Shown here piece by piece: positions 47,695 to 56,879 of a stretch of 64,000 nt of DNA. The notes beneath the pieces are model-generated. The model had not been told where the DNA came from, made no database searches, and saw only the letters and a program-made list of their open reading frames with translations. Location of the stretch: NCBI RefSeq assembly GCF_016107395.1, contig NZ_JAAIKO010000004.1, positions 372,001 to 436,000 on the forward strand, in the 5' to 3' direction. Each line of letters starts with the position of its first letter. Position 1 is the stretch's first letter. This DNA comes from Streptomyces fildesensis. GTDB lineage: Bacteria > Actinomycetota > Actinomycetes > Streptomycetales > Streptomycetaceae. Position numbers and translations under genes: made by a program.

Positions 47695-48702
47695 TTACTC
47701 CGGCAGGTCGACGCCCGCGGCCTTGGCCACGTCGCCGAGCATGCTGAGCGCGGCCTGGACGCCGATGCCGGACATCCACGTCTCGTCGGTCACGTTGACG
47801 ACCTTGTGGTTCCTGACCGCGCCCAGGTCCTTCCAGACCGGGTTGGACTCGACGACGCTCTGCCGCGTCTTGGCCGGGTCGTCGGAGACGGTGACGAAGA
47901 CCAGGTCCGCGTCGGCCTTGTCGATCTGCTCGGGGCCGACCTCCAGCATCGCGCTGTGGACGTTCTGCGAGGCCGGGCGGCCCAGGCCGATGTCGCTCAG
48001 CACGACGCCGCTGAACGAGTCCAGCTGGTAGAGCCGGGTCGGGCCGGCGACGAAGCGGACGACCGAGGCGGTCGGCTCCTTGCCGCCGTTCCTGGACTTG
48101 ATGGCCGCACCGAGCTTCTTGGCGCGGTCCTCGTAGGACTTCAGCGCGGTAGCGGCTTCCTTCTCCAGGCCGAGAGCCTTGGCGTGGACGGCCAGGTTCT
48201 CCTTCCAGGGGAAGCCGGTGGTCGCGGTGAAGACGGTCGGCGCGATGGCCTTGAGCTTGTCGTAGACCTTCTCGTGGCGGACCTTCGAGGACAGGATCAG
48301 GTCCGGCTTGAGGGACGCGATCAGCTCGAGGTCGGGCTCCGCGGACGGGCCGACATCCTTGGTGCCCTCGGTCCTGCCCTGCAGGTACGCCGGGAAGCCG
48401 CCCTCGGACTTGAGGTGCGGTGCGACCGCGCCGACCGGGGTGATGCCGAGCATCGTCACGTCGTCCAGCTCGCCGGTGTCGAGCACGACCACGCGCTGCG
48501 GCTTCGCGGGAATCGTGGTGCTGCCCATGGCGTGCGTGATGGTGCGCGGGAAACCGTCGGCGGTGGCCGCGGCGTTCGCCTTGTCGTCCTTGGCCGCGGT
48601 CCCGCTGCCGCAGGCGGCGAGCGCTCCCACGCCGATGACGAGGGCGACGGGCGCGGCGATCAGCCGGACGAGACGGCGGTGGAGCGGGGCTCTGGTGTTC
48701 AT
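47695..48702 (-). CDS. Siderophore ABC transporter binding lipoprotein (FecB/FhuD type)
   Basis: A 335-residue periplasmic-binding-type protein. Signal peptide with lipobox LAAC (Cys at about residue 31), then the TroA/FecB fold with PQRVVVLDTGELDDVTMLGITPVG, PDLELIASLKPDLIL and a C-terminal VTDETWMSGIGVQAA. It captures the ferric siderophore and delivers it to the FecCD permease pair encoded just upstream. Likely ligand is the product of the adjacent biosynthetic genes. Confidence 0.92.
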   Translation of the reverse strand: MNTRAPLHRRLVRLIAAPVALVIGVGALAACGSGTAAKDDKANAAATADGFPRTITHAMGSTTIPAKPQRVVVLDTGELDDVTMLGITPVGAVAPHLKSEGGFPAYLQGRTEGTKDVGPSAEPDLELIASLKPDLILSSKVRHEKVYDKLKAIAPTVFTATTGFPWKENLAVHAKALGLEKEAATALKSYEDRAKKLGAAIKSRNGGKEPTASVVRFVAGPTRLYQLDSFSGVVLSDIGLGRPASQNVHSAMLEVGPEQIDKADADLVFVTVSDDPAKTRQSVVESNPVWKDLGAVRNHKVVNVTDETWMSGIGVQAALSMLGDVAKAAGVDLPE

Positions 48703-48764
48703 GAGGGTGGGGGTTCCTTGCGACTGGACAGGAGAGGGGGACGGGGGAAGGGAAAGGTCGGGGC

Positions 48765-49604
48765 TCAGCCGGCGACGGCGGTGGCGTGCCGTCTGGCGCG
48801 GCCGCGGGGCACGACGAGCGGGGTGCCGGTCTCGGGGTCGGGGATGACCTGGCAGTCCACGTCGAACACGGCCTTCACCAGCGCCGCGTCGAGCACCTCG
48901 GAGGGCGGCCCGGCCGCGGCCGGCCGGCCCTCCTGGAGGACGACGAGATGGTCGGCGTACCGGGCGGCCTGGCCGAGGTCGTGCAGCACCATGACGACGG
49001 TGCGCCCGGACTCGGTGTGCAGGTCCGACACCAGGTCGAGGACGTCGAGTTGGTGCCGCAGGTCGAGGAAGGTGGTGGGCTCGTCGAGGAGCAGCAGCTC
49101 GGTGTCCTGGGCGAGGGCCAGCGCGATCCAGGCGCGCTGCCGCTGACCGCCGGAGAGCTGGTCCACGTGCTGGTCGCGCAGTTCCGTGGTGCCGGTGCGC
49201 TCCAGTGCCTCGTCGACGGCGGCCTGGTCGGTGGCCGACCAGGGGCTGAGCAGCCGCTGGTGCGGGTAGCGGCCGAGCCGGACCAGCGCCTCGACGGTGA
49301 TCGCCTCGGGGGTGACCGGCTGCTGCGGCAGCAGCCCCATCCGGCGGGCCAGCGAACGGGCGGGCATCCGGTGGATGTCCGCGCCGTCCAGGGCCACAGT
49401 GCCGGCGGCGGGGGAGAGCAGCCGGGACAGCCCGCGCAGCAGCGTCGACTTCCCGCAGGCGTTGGGGCCGACGATGGCGGTGACGGCGCCGCCGGGCAGG
49501 ACGAGGTCCAGGCCGCCGATCACCAGACGGTCGCCGTAGCGCAGGTCCAGGCCGTGGGTGGAGAGCTGGTTGGTGCGGTTCGGCCGGTCGGCGCGGGCGG
49601 TCAT
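48765..49604 (-). CDS. Siderophore ABC transporter ATPase (FepC type)
   Basis: A 279-residue ATPase. Walker A is GPNACGKST (Ala-Cys in the loop), signature LSGGQRQRAWIA, Walker B LLLLDEPTTFLDLRHQ, switch His VLHDLGQAARYADH. The QQPVTPEAITVEALVRLGRYPHQ segment is typical of iron-siderophore ATPases. Its start overlaps the permease stop (ATGA). The binding-protein gene follows 62 bp downstream. Confidence 0.94.
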   Translation of the reverse strand: MTARADRPNRTNQLSTHGLDLRYGDRLVIGGLDLVLPGGAVTAIVGPNACGKSTLLRGLSRLLSPAAGTVALDGADIHRMPARSLARRMGLLPQQPVTPEAITVEALVRLGRYPHQRLLSPWSATDQAAVDEALERTGTTELRDQHVDQLSGGQRQRAWIALALAQDTELLLLDEPTTFLDLRHQLDVLDLVSDLHTESGRTVVMVLHDLGQAARYADHLVVLQEGRPAAAGPPSEVLDAALVKAVFDVDCQVIPDPETGTPLVVPRGRARRHATAVAG

Positions 49605-50731
49605 CCGAAACTCCGGTGTGTGGGCCTGCTCTGACGAATCATCAGGACGAGTAGCCAGGGGGCGCCGAGGGTCGCGGTGACCACGCCGACGGGCAGTCCG
49701 TGCACCGGCAGCAGATGCTGGACGACCAGGTCGGAGCCGAGCAGCAGGACGGCGCCGGTGAGGGCCGACAGCGCGAGCGTTCCGGCGGTCGGCGGCCCGG
49801 CGAGGAAACGGACCACGTGCGGTACGGCGAGTGCGACGAACGCGACCGGGCCGGTGAGCGCCGCGGCCAGCGAGGCCAGCACGATGGCGGTGAGCAGCAG
49901 TTGGAGGCGTGCGGCGGACGGCGCCAGGCCGAGCCCGCCCGCGGAGTCGTCGCCCAGGTCGAGGACGGCGAGGCGCCGGTGGAGGACGAACGCGGCGGCC
50001 ATCGCGGCGGCCACGGCGCCGCCGGCGGCGGACACCTCGGTCCAGGTCCGCCCGTAGAGCGACCCCGTCGTCCACTGCAGCGCGGAGTTGGCGAGTTCGG
50101 CGGGGAAGCGCACCACCATCAGGTTGACGGCGGCGGCCAGGCCCGCCTGAACGGCCAGCCCCACCAGGACGAGACGGGTGACGCCGAGCCCCGAGCGCCA
50201 GGCGAACGCGCCGAGCAGGACGGCGGCGAGCAGCCCGCCGCCGAGGGCGGCCAGCGGGATGAGGGTCTGCGAGGCGCCGGTGGCGAGCAGCGAGACGGCG
50301 CCGAGGGAGGCGCCGCCGGTCACGCCCATGACGTCGGGGGAGGCGAGCGGGTTGCGGAACAGCCGCTGCAGCAGCCCGCCGGCGACGGCGAGGCCCGCGC
50401 CGGCGACGATCGCCGCCGCCATCCGGGGCGCCCGGAACTCCTGGACCACCAGCACGTCGCCGGAGTCGCCGAGGCCGATCAGGGCGCGCAGCGCGGTGAG
50501 CGGGGGCATCAGGATCTGCCCGGTGGTGAGCGCGGTGGTGGCCAGTACGAGGATCGCCGCCACGGCGCAGACGCTCAACAGCGCGGTCCGGCGCCCGCGG
50601 GAGGGCCGCCGCTTCGGGGCGGCGGAGGCATCCTTGGCATCCTTCCGGGGTGCGGGGACGAGGGACTGCGTCGTCGTGGGGGCGGGCGGGGTCACGGGCG
50701 TGGGCGGGGTCGTGGGGGCGGGCGGCGTCAT
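49601..50731 (-). CDS. Siderophore ABC transporter permease (FecCD family, second)
   Basis: A 376-residue permease with about ten membrane helices after a 45-residue Pro/Thr-rich cytoplasmic N-terminus. FecCD blocks: RAPRMAAAIVAGAGLAVAGG, RNPLASPDVMGVTGGASLG and GPVAFVALAVPHVVR. It pairs with the next permease to form the channel. It overlaps the upstream permease gene by four bases (ATGA). Confidence 0.94.
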   Translation of the reverse strand: MTPPAPTTPPTPVTPPAPTTTQSLVPAPRKDAKDASAAPKRRPSRGRRTALLSVCAVAAILVLATTALTTGQILMPPLTALRALIGLGDSGDVLVVQEFRAPRMAAAIVAGAGLAVAGGLLQRLFRNPLASPDVMGVTGGASLGAVSLLATGASQTLIPLAALGGGLLAAVLLGAFAWRSGLGVTRLVLVGLAVQAGLAAAVNLMVVRFPAELANSALQWTTGSLYGRTWTEVSAAGGAVAAAMAAAFVLHRRLAVLDLGDDSAGGLGLAPSAARLQLLLTAIVLASLAAALTGPVAFVALAVPHVVRFLAGPPTAGTLALSALTGAVLLLGSDLVVQHLLPVHGLPVGVVTATLGAPWLLVLMIRQSRPTHRSFG

Positions 50732-51753
50732 CGGGCCACCTTCCGGGCCAGCACCGCGAGCAGCGGCGCGCCGAGGAAGGCGGTGACGATGCCGACCTCC
50801 AGTTCGGAGGGCGCGATCATGACGCGGCCCAGGACGTCGGCGCCGAGCAGCAGCAGCGGGCCGGCGATCAGACAGCCGGGGACCAGCAGCCGGTGGTCGT
50901 TGCCGAACACCAGCCGCACCAGGTGCGGGGCGGCCAGCCCGATGAAGGCGACCGGTCCCGCCACCGCGACGGCGGAGCCCGCGAGCAGCACCACGGAGAG
51001 GCCGCCGGCGACCCGGATCCTGGCCACCGGCACGCCCAGGGCCTGCGCGGTCTCGTCACCGAGGGCCAGGGCGTTGAGCGCCGGGGTGATGGCCAGCGCG
51101 ATGACCAACCCGACGGCGATCAGCGGGAGTACGGGGTAGAGGACGTCGAGTGTCCGCCCCGAGAGCGAGCCGGCGAGCCAGAACCGGGCTTCGTCCAGGG
51201 TGCGGTTGCTCGCCAGCATCACGGCGGACGTCCAGGACACCAGGACGGCCGTCAGCACCGTGCCGCCCAGTGCGAGCCGTACCGGGTCCAGGTCGCCCGC
51301 CCGCCGGGCGAGCGTCTGGGCGAAGAGCGCGGCGGCCGCGGCTCCGGCGAACGCGAACCACAAGTACTGGGAAGGGTGCGTCAGATGCAGTGCGTAGATC
51401 GCGGTGACGACGGCGAAGCCGGCGCCCGCGTTGATCCCCAGTGTGGTCGGCGAGGCCAGCGGGTTGCGGGTGACGCCCTGGGCGACGGCGCCCGCCACCC
51501 CGAGCGCCGCGCCGACCGCGAGCCCGATCAGGGTGCGCGGTACGCGCAGCCCGGTGACCACCACGGCGTCACGGCTGTGGGCGTGGTGGAACAGGGCGTC
51601 GAGCACGGTGCCGAGGGGGACCGGCCGCGAGCCGAGTGCGAGGCTCGCGGCGGCGCACGCCGTCAACGCGACGGCGCCGAGCAGGAACAGCGGTATCCGC
51701 CGGACCGGGGAGGGGAGCTGGCCGGCGACGGCCGTCCGCTGGGTCTTGAGCAC
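50728..51753 (-). CDS. Siderophore ABC transporter permease (FecCD family, first)
   Basis: A 341-residue permease with about ten helices. FecCD blocks: RVPRTLIGLAVGAALGVAGA, RNPLASPTTLGINAGAGFAV and GPVAFIGLAAPHLVRLVFG. First gene of the iron-uptake/biosynthesis unit. GTG start at 51753 with no ribosome site: the promoter's -10 box ends six bases before it, which suggests a leaderless message. Confidence 0.93.
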   Translation of the reverse strand: MLKTQRTAVAGQLPSPVRRIPLFLLGAVALTACAAASLALGSRPVPLGTVLDALFHHAHSRDAVVVTGLRVPRTLIGLAVGAALGVAGAVAQGVTRNPLASPTTLGINAGAGFAVVTAIYALHLTHPSQYLWFAFAGAAAAALFAQTLARRAGDLDPVRLALGGTVLTAVLVSWTSAVMLASNRTLDEARFWLAGSLSGRTLDVLYPVLPLIAVGLVIALAITPALNALALGDETAQALGVPVARIRVAGGLSVVLLAGSAVAVAGPVAFIGLAAPHLVRLVFGNDHRLLVPGCLIAGPLLLLGADVLGRVMIAPSELEVGIVTAFLGAPLLAVLARKVAR

Positions 51754-51759
51754 CGGTCG

Positions 51760-51790
51760 ATCTTAGGTTAGGTAAACCTAACCTTGTCAA
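51760..51790 (-). promoter_or_regulatory. Promoter with iron (DmdR/IdeR) box between -35 and -10
   Basis: Minus strand: TTGACA (51785-51790) and TAAGAT (51760-51765) are separated by 19 bp, and the spacer is almost entirely the palindrome AGGTTAGGTTTACCTAACCT (51765-51784), a near-consensus DmdR1/IdeR/DtxR box. Iron-loaded repressor would block the polymerase. TAAGAT ends six bases before the GTG start of the first permease gene. Confidence 0.85.
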
Positions 51791-51840
51791 TTCGCTGTGC
51801 ATTCGCCACATTACGTGACGCGGTCGCGCTGTATGGGGGA

Positions 51841-52164
51841 TTACTGGGACCTGACGGCATACGAGGCGGTACTGACCGATTCGTCGTCCAGGCAGGTGCC
51901 GGTCGCCAGGTCGAAGCGCTGCTTGAGCAGCGGTGAGGCGACGTACGCCCGGCCCGCCGCCGAGCCGAGCAGGCCGCGGGACAGCACGTAGGCGCCGGTG
52001 AACGGGTCCCGGTTGCCGATCGCGTAGAGGGCGCCGTGGCGGTCCTGGAAGAGGGCGGCCTGCGAGCCGTCGGGCAGCAGGGCGGCGACGCCCCGGCCCG
52101 GGGTCAGCAGGGCGTCGTCGCAGACCGGGAACCAGGCGTCGTCGAGGAGGAGTTCGATGGTCAT
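51841..52164 (-). CDS. nirD: Nitrite reductase small subunit
   Basis: A 107-residue Rieske-fold subunit of assimilatory NADH nitrite reductase. It has AIGNRDPFTGAYVLSRGLLG and the C-terminal KQRFDLATGTCLDDE. As in other NirD proteins, the CxH Rieske ligands are missing, so it binds no cluster. Start overlaps the nirB stop (ATGA). Confidence 0.9.
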   Translation of the reverse strand: MTIELLLDDAWFPVCDDALLTPGRGVAALLPDGSQAALFQDRHGALYAIGNRDPFTGAYVLSRGLLGSAAGRAYVASPLLKQRFDLATGTCLDDESVSTASYAVRSQ

Positions 52165-54782
52165 GCGGTGACCGTCCCTTCGAGGGTGCGGATGGCGAGG
52201 GTGGGGCCGGCCAGCAGCACCGGGCCGGCCAGCAGATCCAGATCGGGCTTGACCTGGTCGCGCTCCTCGACGAACCGGACGCTGGGGTCGGGCACGTCCG
52301 GCGCGTTGACGAAGGAGACGAAGCGGCTCAGCCGCTCGGGGTCGTTGATGGTGTCGGCCCACTCGTCGCGGTACCCCGCGACATGCGCGGACATCAGTGA
52401 CTCCAGCTCGTCGCAGATGCCCAGCGAGTCGTGCACGACGACGTCGCGGACGTGCTCCAGGCCGCCCTCGATCCGCTCCAGCCAGGCGGAGGTACGCTCC
52501 AGCCGGTCGGCGGTGCGGATGTAGAACATCAGGAAGCGGTCGATGAGCCGGACCAGTTCCGCGTCGCTGAGGTCCTGTGCCAGCAGGTCCGCGTGGCGCG
52601 GGTCGGCGCCGCCGTTGCCGCCGACGTACAGGTTCCAGCCCGACGCGGTGGCGATGATCCCGAAGTCCTTGCCACGGGCCTCCGCGCACTCGCGGGCGCA
52701 CCCCGAGACGGCGGACTTGAGCTTGTGCGGCGAGCGCAGCCCCCGGTAGCGCAACTCCAGGCCGATGGCCATCTTCACGCTGTCCTGGACGCCGTACCGG
52801 CACCAGGTGCTGCCCACGCACGACTTCACGGTGCGCAGCGCCTTGCCGTACGCGTGCCCCGACTCGAACCCGGCGTCCACCAGCCGTGTCCAGATCAGCG
52901 GCAGCTGGTCGACACGGGCGCCGAAGAGGTCGATCCGCTGCCCGCCGGTGATCTTCGTGTAGAGGCCGAAGTCCCGGGCCACCTCGCCGATCACGATGAG
53001 CTTCTCCGGGGTGATCTCACCGCCGGGGATACGCGGCACGATCGAGTACGAGCCGTTGCGCTGCAGGTTCGCCAGGAAGTGGTCGTTGGTGTCCTGGAGC
53101 GCGGCCTGTCCGCCGTCCAGCACATGCACCGGAGCGCCGATCGACGGCGCCAGCGAGGCGATGACCGAGGCCACCGCCGGCTTGCAGACCTCGCAGCCCT
53201 CGCCGCCCCTGGCCGCCTCGCGCCCGTGGCTGTCGAGCAGTGCCGCGAACGAGGTGACCCGCAGCGCGCGCACGATCTCGTACAGCTCCTGGCGGGTGTG
53301 CGCGAAGCAGCCGCACAGCCCCTTGTCCTCGGCGGGCGGCAGCAGCTGCCCCAGCACCTTCAGGCAACTGCCGCAGCCCGTGCCGGCCTTGGTGCACTTC
53401 TTGAGCTGCGGCACGGTGGTGCAGGAGTGCTCGGTGACGGCGCCGAGGATCGCGCCCTTGGTGACGTTGTGGCAGCTGCAGATCACCGCCGTGTCGGGCA
53501 GCGACGACGGCCCGAGTTCGACCGGCCCTCCGGCGCCCGCAGGCAGCACCAGCCGCTCGGGCGGCACCGGCGGCACCGAGCCGGTCATCGGGCGCAGCAT
53601 GCCGTACGAGTCGGCGTCGCCGACCAGGATGCCGCCCAGCAGCACACCCTCGCGCGAGACCACCAGCTTCTTGTACACGCCGGAACGGGAGTCGGAGTAC
53701 AGCACGTCCAGGCAGCCGGGGGTGGCGCCGTGGGCGTCGCCGAAGCTCGCCACGTCCACGCCGAGCAGCTTGAGCTTCGTCGACAGATCCGCGCCCTTGA
53801 AGGAACCCGCGTCGCCCGCGATCGCCTTCGCCGCCGTCTCCGCCATCTCGTAGCCGGGCGCGACCAGCCCGTACACCCGGCCGTCGGAGGCCAGCGCGCA
53901 CTCGCCGATCGCGTACACCGCCTCGTCCTCGGTCCTGCACTGCTCGTCCACGACGATCCCGCCGCGCTCGCCGACCGGCAGCCCGCACTCCCGGGCCAGC
54001 TGGTCGCGGGGGCGGACGCCGGCCGAGAAGACCACCAGGCCGGTCGTGAGCGTCGAGCCGTCCGACAGCGACATCGCGGCGACCCTGCCGTCCTCGCCCG
54101 CCACGATCGCCTGGGTGCCGACACCCGTGTGGACGGTGACGCCCATCTCCTCGATGGTGCGCCGCAGCGCCTCGCCGCCGCCCTCGTCGATCTGCACCGG
54201 CATCAGGCGCGGCGCGAACTCCACTACGTGCGTGTCCAGTCCGAGCCCCTTCAGGGCGCCCGCCGCCTCCAGGCCCAGCAGTCCGCCGCCGACGACCGTG
54301 CCGGTGCCGCCGGTCGCGGCGTACTCCTCGATCGCCAGCAGGTCCTCGATGGTGCGGTACACGAAGCAGCCCTCGGTGTCCTTGCCCGGGACCGGCGGCA
54401 CGAACGGGAAGGAGCCGGTGGCCAGCACCAGCGTGTCGTACCCGAAGGTCAGCCCGGAGCGGGCGGTCACGGTGCGGGCCGCGCGGTCGACGGTGAGCGC
54501 GGGATCCCCCAGCCGCAGCTCGATGCCGTGCTTCTCCATGAAGCCGTCCTCGGCGAGGGCGAGTCCGTCCGGCGTCGTCCCGGAGAAGTACGAGGTCAGA
54601 TGGACCCGGTCGTACGCCGCGCGGGGCTCCTCGCACAGCACGACCACCCGCGCCCGCTCGGTGACGCCCCGGTCGGCGAGCGCCTCCAGGAACCGCTGAC
54701 CGACCATGCCGTGTCCGACCAGCACGATCGTCGGAACCGTGGGAACGTCCGTCGTGCCGCCAGCCATCGTGTCAACAGCCAT
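52161..54782 (-). CDS. nirB: Nitrite reductase large subunit (NADH, siroheme)
   Basis: An 873-residue enzyme reducing nitrite to ammonium. Order: FAD/NAD domain starting PTIVLVGHGMVGQRFLEAL, BFD-like [2Fe-2S] domain with ICSCHNVTKG and GTGCGSCLKVLG, nitrite/sulphite reductase half-domains, and the siroheme/[4Fe-4S] ligands CVGSTWCRYG with CARECAEARG at about residues 650-700. Length is normal. ATG at 54782; 54767 is also possible. Preceded by an FAD oxidoreductase gene after two bases and coupled to nirD. Confidence 0.95.
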   Translation of the reverse strand: MAVDTMAGGTTDVPTVPTIVLVGHGMVGQRFLEALADRGVTERARVVVLCEEPRAAYDRVHLTSYFSGTTPDGLALAEDGFMEKHGIELRLGDPALTVDRAARTVTARSGLTFGYDTLVLATGSFPFVPPVPGKDTEGCFVYRTIEDLLAIEEYAATGGTGTVVGGGLLGLEAAGALKGLGLDTHVVEFAPRLMPVQIDEGGGEALRRTIEEMGVTVHTGVGTQAIVAGEDGRVAAMSLSDGSTLTTGLVVFSAGVRPRDQLARECGLPVGERGGIVVDEQCRTEDEAVYAIGECALASDGRVYGLVAPGYEMAETAAKAIAGDAGSFKGADLSTKLKLLGVDVASFGDAHGATPGCLDVLYSDSRSGVYKKLVVSREGVLLGGILVGDADSYGMLRPMTGSVPPVPPERLVLPAGAGGPVELGPSSLPDTAVICSCHNVTKGAILGAVTEHSCTTVPQLKKCTKAGTGCGSCLKVLGQLLPPAEDKGLCGCFAHTRQELYEIVRALRVTSFAALLDSHGREAARGGEGCEVCKPAVASVIASLAPSIGAPVHVLDGGQAALQDTNDHFLANLQRNGSYSIVPRIPGGEITPEKLIVIGEVARDFGLYTKITGGQRIDLFGARVDQLPLIWTRLVDAGFESGHAYGKALRTVKSCVGSTWCRYGVQDSVKMAIGLELRYRGLRSPHKLKSAVSGCARECAEARGKDFGIIATASGWNLYVGGNGGADPRHADLLAQDLSDAELVRLIDRFLMFYIRTADRLERTSAWLERIEGGLEHVRDVVVHDSLGICDELESLMSAHVAGYRDEWADTINDPERLSRFVSFVNAPDVPDPSVRFVEERDQVKPDLDLLAGPVLLAGPTLAIRTLEGTVTA

Positions 54783-54784
54783 GG

Positions 54785-56116
54785 TCAGGAACCTCCGTCG
54801 TTGGTGAGCAGGTGGAGCAGCGGAGCGGATGAGGCCGGGAGCGGCTCGTCGGCCTCCCAGGTGCGGGCGAGCGTGCCCACCGCGGCGAGATCGCCGAGCA
54901 GGATCCCGCCGACCAGCCGGTCGTCACGGATGACGACCTTCCGGTAGGCGCCGCGGGTCGCGTCCGTGAGGCGCAGTACGTCGTCGCCGGGGACCGGCAG
55001 CGGGTCGCCGAACGCGGCGAGGTCGAAGGGGGCGATCCCGGTGGCACCGGTACGGGCGGGCTCTGAGGCGTTGGCTGCGGGCGCGGGGGAGCCGCCGAGG
55101 GTCAGCCGGGTCAGGGCGCGGGTGCCGGTGTAGCGCGGTGGGTCCGCGGGGCGGCCGGGGGCGGGCCCCCGCGCCGCCTCGGTGAGCAGCAGCGCCAGCG
55201 CGTCCGCCTGTTCACGGGCCGCGTTCGCCAGGCCGTACACGACACCGCCGTGCTGCGAGCAGTCGCCGATCGCGTGGATGAACGGGTCGGACGTCCGCAG
55301 CTCGTCGTCCACGACGATGCCCCGGTCGACCTCGAGCCCCGCCGCCTGCGCCAGCCCGGTGCGGGGCCGCACACCGCAGGCGAGAACGACCAGGTCGGTG
55401 CCGAGGCAGTAGCCGTCGGCGAGTTCGACGGACCGGACGGCGCGGACGGCCTGCGGCGTACCGTCCGGGGCGGTCCGCAGTCCCCGCACCCGGCACTCCG
55501 TGTGGACCTCGATGCCCATCGACTCCAGATGCGTGCGCAGCAGCCTGCCGGACTGCTCGTCCAGCTGCCGCTCCATCAGGTACTCGCCCTGCTGGAGCAG
55601 GACGACATGGGCGCCGCGCGCCGCCAGCGCCCGCGCCGCGGACACCCCGAGCAGCCCGCCCCCGACGACGACCGCCCGCACGCCGGGGTGCAGCGCCCCG
55701 GACAGCGCCAGGCAGTCGTCCATGGTGCGGAAGGCGTGCACGCCCAGCGGCAGTTCACCGCGCCCGGCCTCGAACAGGCCGCGCAGCGGCGGGAGCACCG
55801 GGTTGGAGCCGGTGGCCAGCACCAGCCGGTCGTAGCGAGTGGCGGAGCCGTCGTCGCAGATCACGAGGCGCTCGGCGCGGTCCACCCGCACCACGCGCCG
55901 TACGGTGCAGGCGGCGTCCGGCAGCGTGATGACGTCCGGCTCGTACCGTCCGGCGAGTACCTCGGCGAGCAGCACCCGGTTGTACGGGGCGTGCGCCTCC
56001 TCCCCGAACAGCGTCACGCGGACGCCGGGGGCGGCGGGCGCGAGCTGCTGCGCCAGGCGCGCACCCGCCATCCCGCCGCCCACCACCACGATCTCCGTGC
56101 CCGCTTCGATGTCCAT
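54785..56116 (-). CDS. FAD/NAD-dependent oxidoreductase of the nitrite-assimilation operon
   Basis: A 443-residue pyridine nucleotide-disulphide-type oxidoreductase. FAD site GTEIVVVGGGMAGARLAQQL, NAD site RAVVVGGGLLGVSAARAL, and the DGLRTSDPFIHAIGD-like HAIGDCSQHGGVVYG segment. It is similar to the N-terminal flavin half of NirB and to electron-transfer subunits of assimilatory nitrate reductases. It is first in the operon with nirB and nirD; feeding electrons to nitrate reductase is likely. Confidence 0.88.
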   Translation of the reverse strand: MDIEAGTEIVVVGGGMAGARLAQQLAPAAPGVRVTLFGEEAHAPYNRVLLAEVLAGRYEPDVITLPDAACTVRRVVRVDRAERLVICDDGSATRYDRLVLATGSNPVLPPLRGLFEAGRGELPLGVHAFRTMDDCLALSGALHPGVRAVVVGGGLLGVSAARALAARGAHVVLLQQGEYLMERQLDEQSGRLLRTHLESMGIEVHTECRVRGLRTAPDGTPQAVRAVRSVELADGYCLGTDLVVLACGVRPRTGLAQAAGLEVDRGIVVDDELRTSDPFIHAIGDCSQHGGVVYGLANAAREQADALALLLTEAARGPAPGRPADPPRYTGTRALTRLTLGGSPAPAANASEPARTGATGIAPFDLAAFGDPLPVPGDDVLRLTDATRGAYRKVVIRDDRLVGGILLGDLAAVGTLARTWEADEPLPASSAPLLHLLTNDGGS

Positions 56117-56139
56117 GCCGGTCAGCCTGCGGCGCGGCT

Positions 56140-56166
56140 GTTACCCGGCCGCATCGCGTCCGTTTC
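56140..56166 (-). promoter_or_regulatory. Candidate GlnR site upstream of the nirBD operon
   Basis: On the minus strand GAAAC (56162-56166), GATGC (56151-56155) and GTAAC (56140-56144) are exactly 11 bp apart, the half-site phasing of GlnR boxes. The site ends 24 bp before the oxidoreductase start. GlnR is the known activator of nitrate/nitrite genes in Streptomyces; the centre half-site is weak. Confidence 0.5.
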
Positions 56167-56353
56167 CCTGAGGGAACGGTGCCCTCAGCGCGGGACGGCG
56201 GCGGGTGTGAGACGGATGGCGGCGCGGCTCTGAGCCGCACGAGAGCCGAACCCGGGCCGCACCCGAACCGGAATAAAGACTGCGCGTAGATGATCTCTGC
56301 GAAGATTGATGCCCCCGAATCCGCTTACGGCCGGTGGGGACGGGTACGGTCGG

Positions 56354-56803
56354 ATGATGGCCGCACCCGACGACAGCCCCGGTTTCCTGTTCTGGCGCAC
56401 CTCCCTCCACTGGCAGCGCGCCATCGCGGCGGCCCTGGCGCCGCTCGATCTCACCCACGCCCAGTTCGTCCTGCTGGCCGGGCTGTGGTGGCTCGACAGC
56501 CAGGGCGAGCAGCCCAACCAGCTCCAACTGGCCCGGCACAGCGGCACGGACGTGAAGATGACGTCCCAGGTGCTGCGCCGGCTGGAGGACAAGGGCCTGC
56601 TCACCCGCGTGACCGATCCGAGCGACACCCGGGCCAAGCGGCTCGGCATCACGCCCGCGGGCGCCGAGCTGGCCACCGAGGCGGTCGCCACGGTCGAGGC
56701 GACCGACGCGGCGTTCTTCGGCGCGGCGCCCGACCAGGAAGCGCTGCTCGCCGCGCTGCGCACCCTCGCCCTGCCGCCCGCCGGACCGCCCGCCGACGCG
56801 TGA
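56354..56803 (+). CDS. MarR-family transcriptional regulator
   Basis: About 149 residues. A winged helix with LTHAQFVLLAGLWWL, NQLQLARHSGTDVKMTSQVLRRLEDKGLLTR and the wing DPSDTRAKRLGITPAG. Adjacent ATGs at 56354 and 56357 are equivalent starts. Divergent from the nitrite operon (about 237 bp) and followed by the cysteine hydrolase gene after 76 bp. Target unknown. Confidence 0.9.
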   Translation: MMAAPDDSPGFLFWRTSLHWQRAIAAALAPLDLTHAQFVLLAGLWWLDSQGEQPNQLQLARHSGTDVKMTSQVLRRLEDKGLLTRVTDPSDTRAKRLGITPAGAELATEAVATVEATDAAFFGAAPDQEALLAALRTLALPPAGPPADA

Positions 56804-56879
56804 TCGGTGACCGGATCGTTCCGCATCCAGGCACAATGGTGTCTGTACCGCGGACTCCGCCGAGGGCCAGGATCGAGGC

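Noticed and set aside
51760..51790. Zur or nickel box reading of the palindrome upstream of the permease
   Set aside because: The TTAGGTTAGG half-site matches the iron (DtxR-family) box, and differs from the Zur boxes at 20171-20207.
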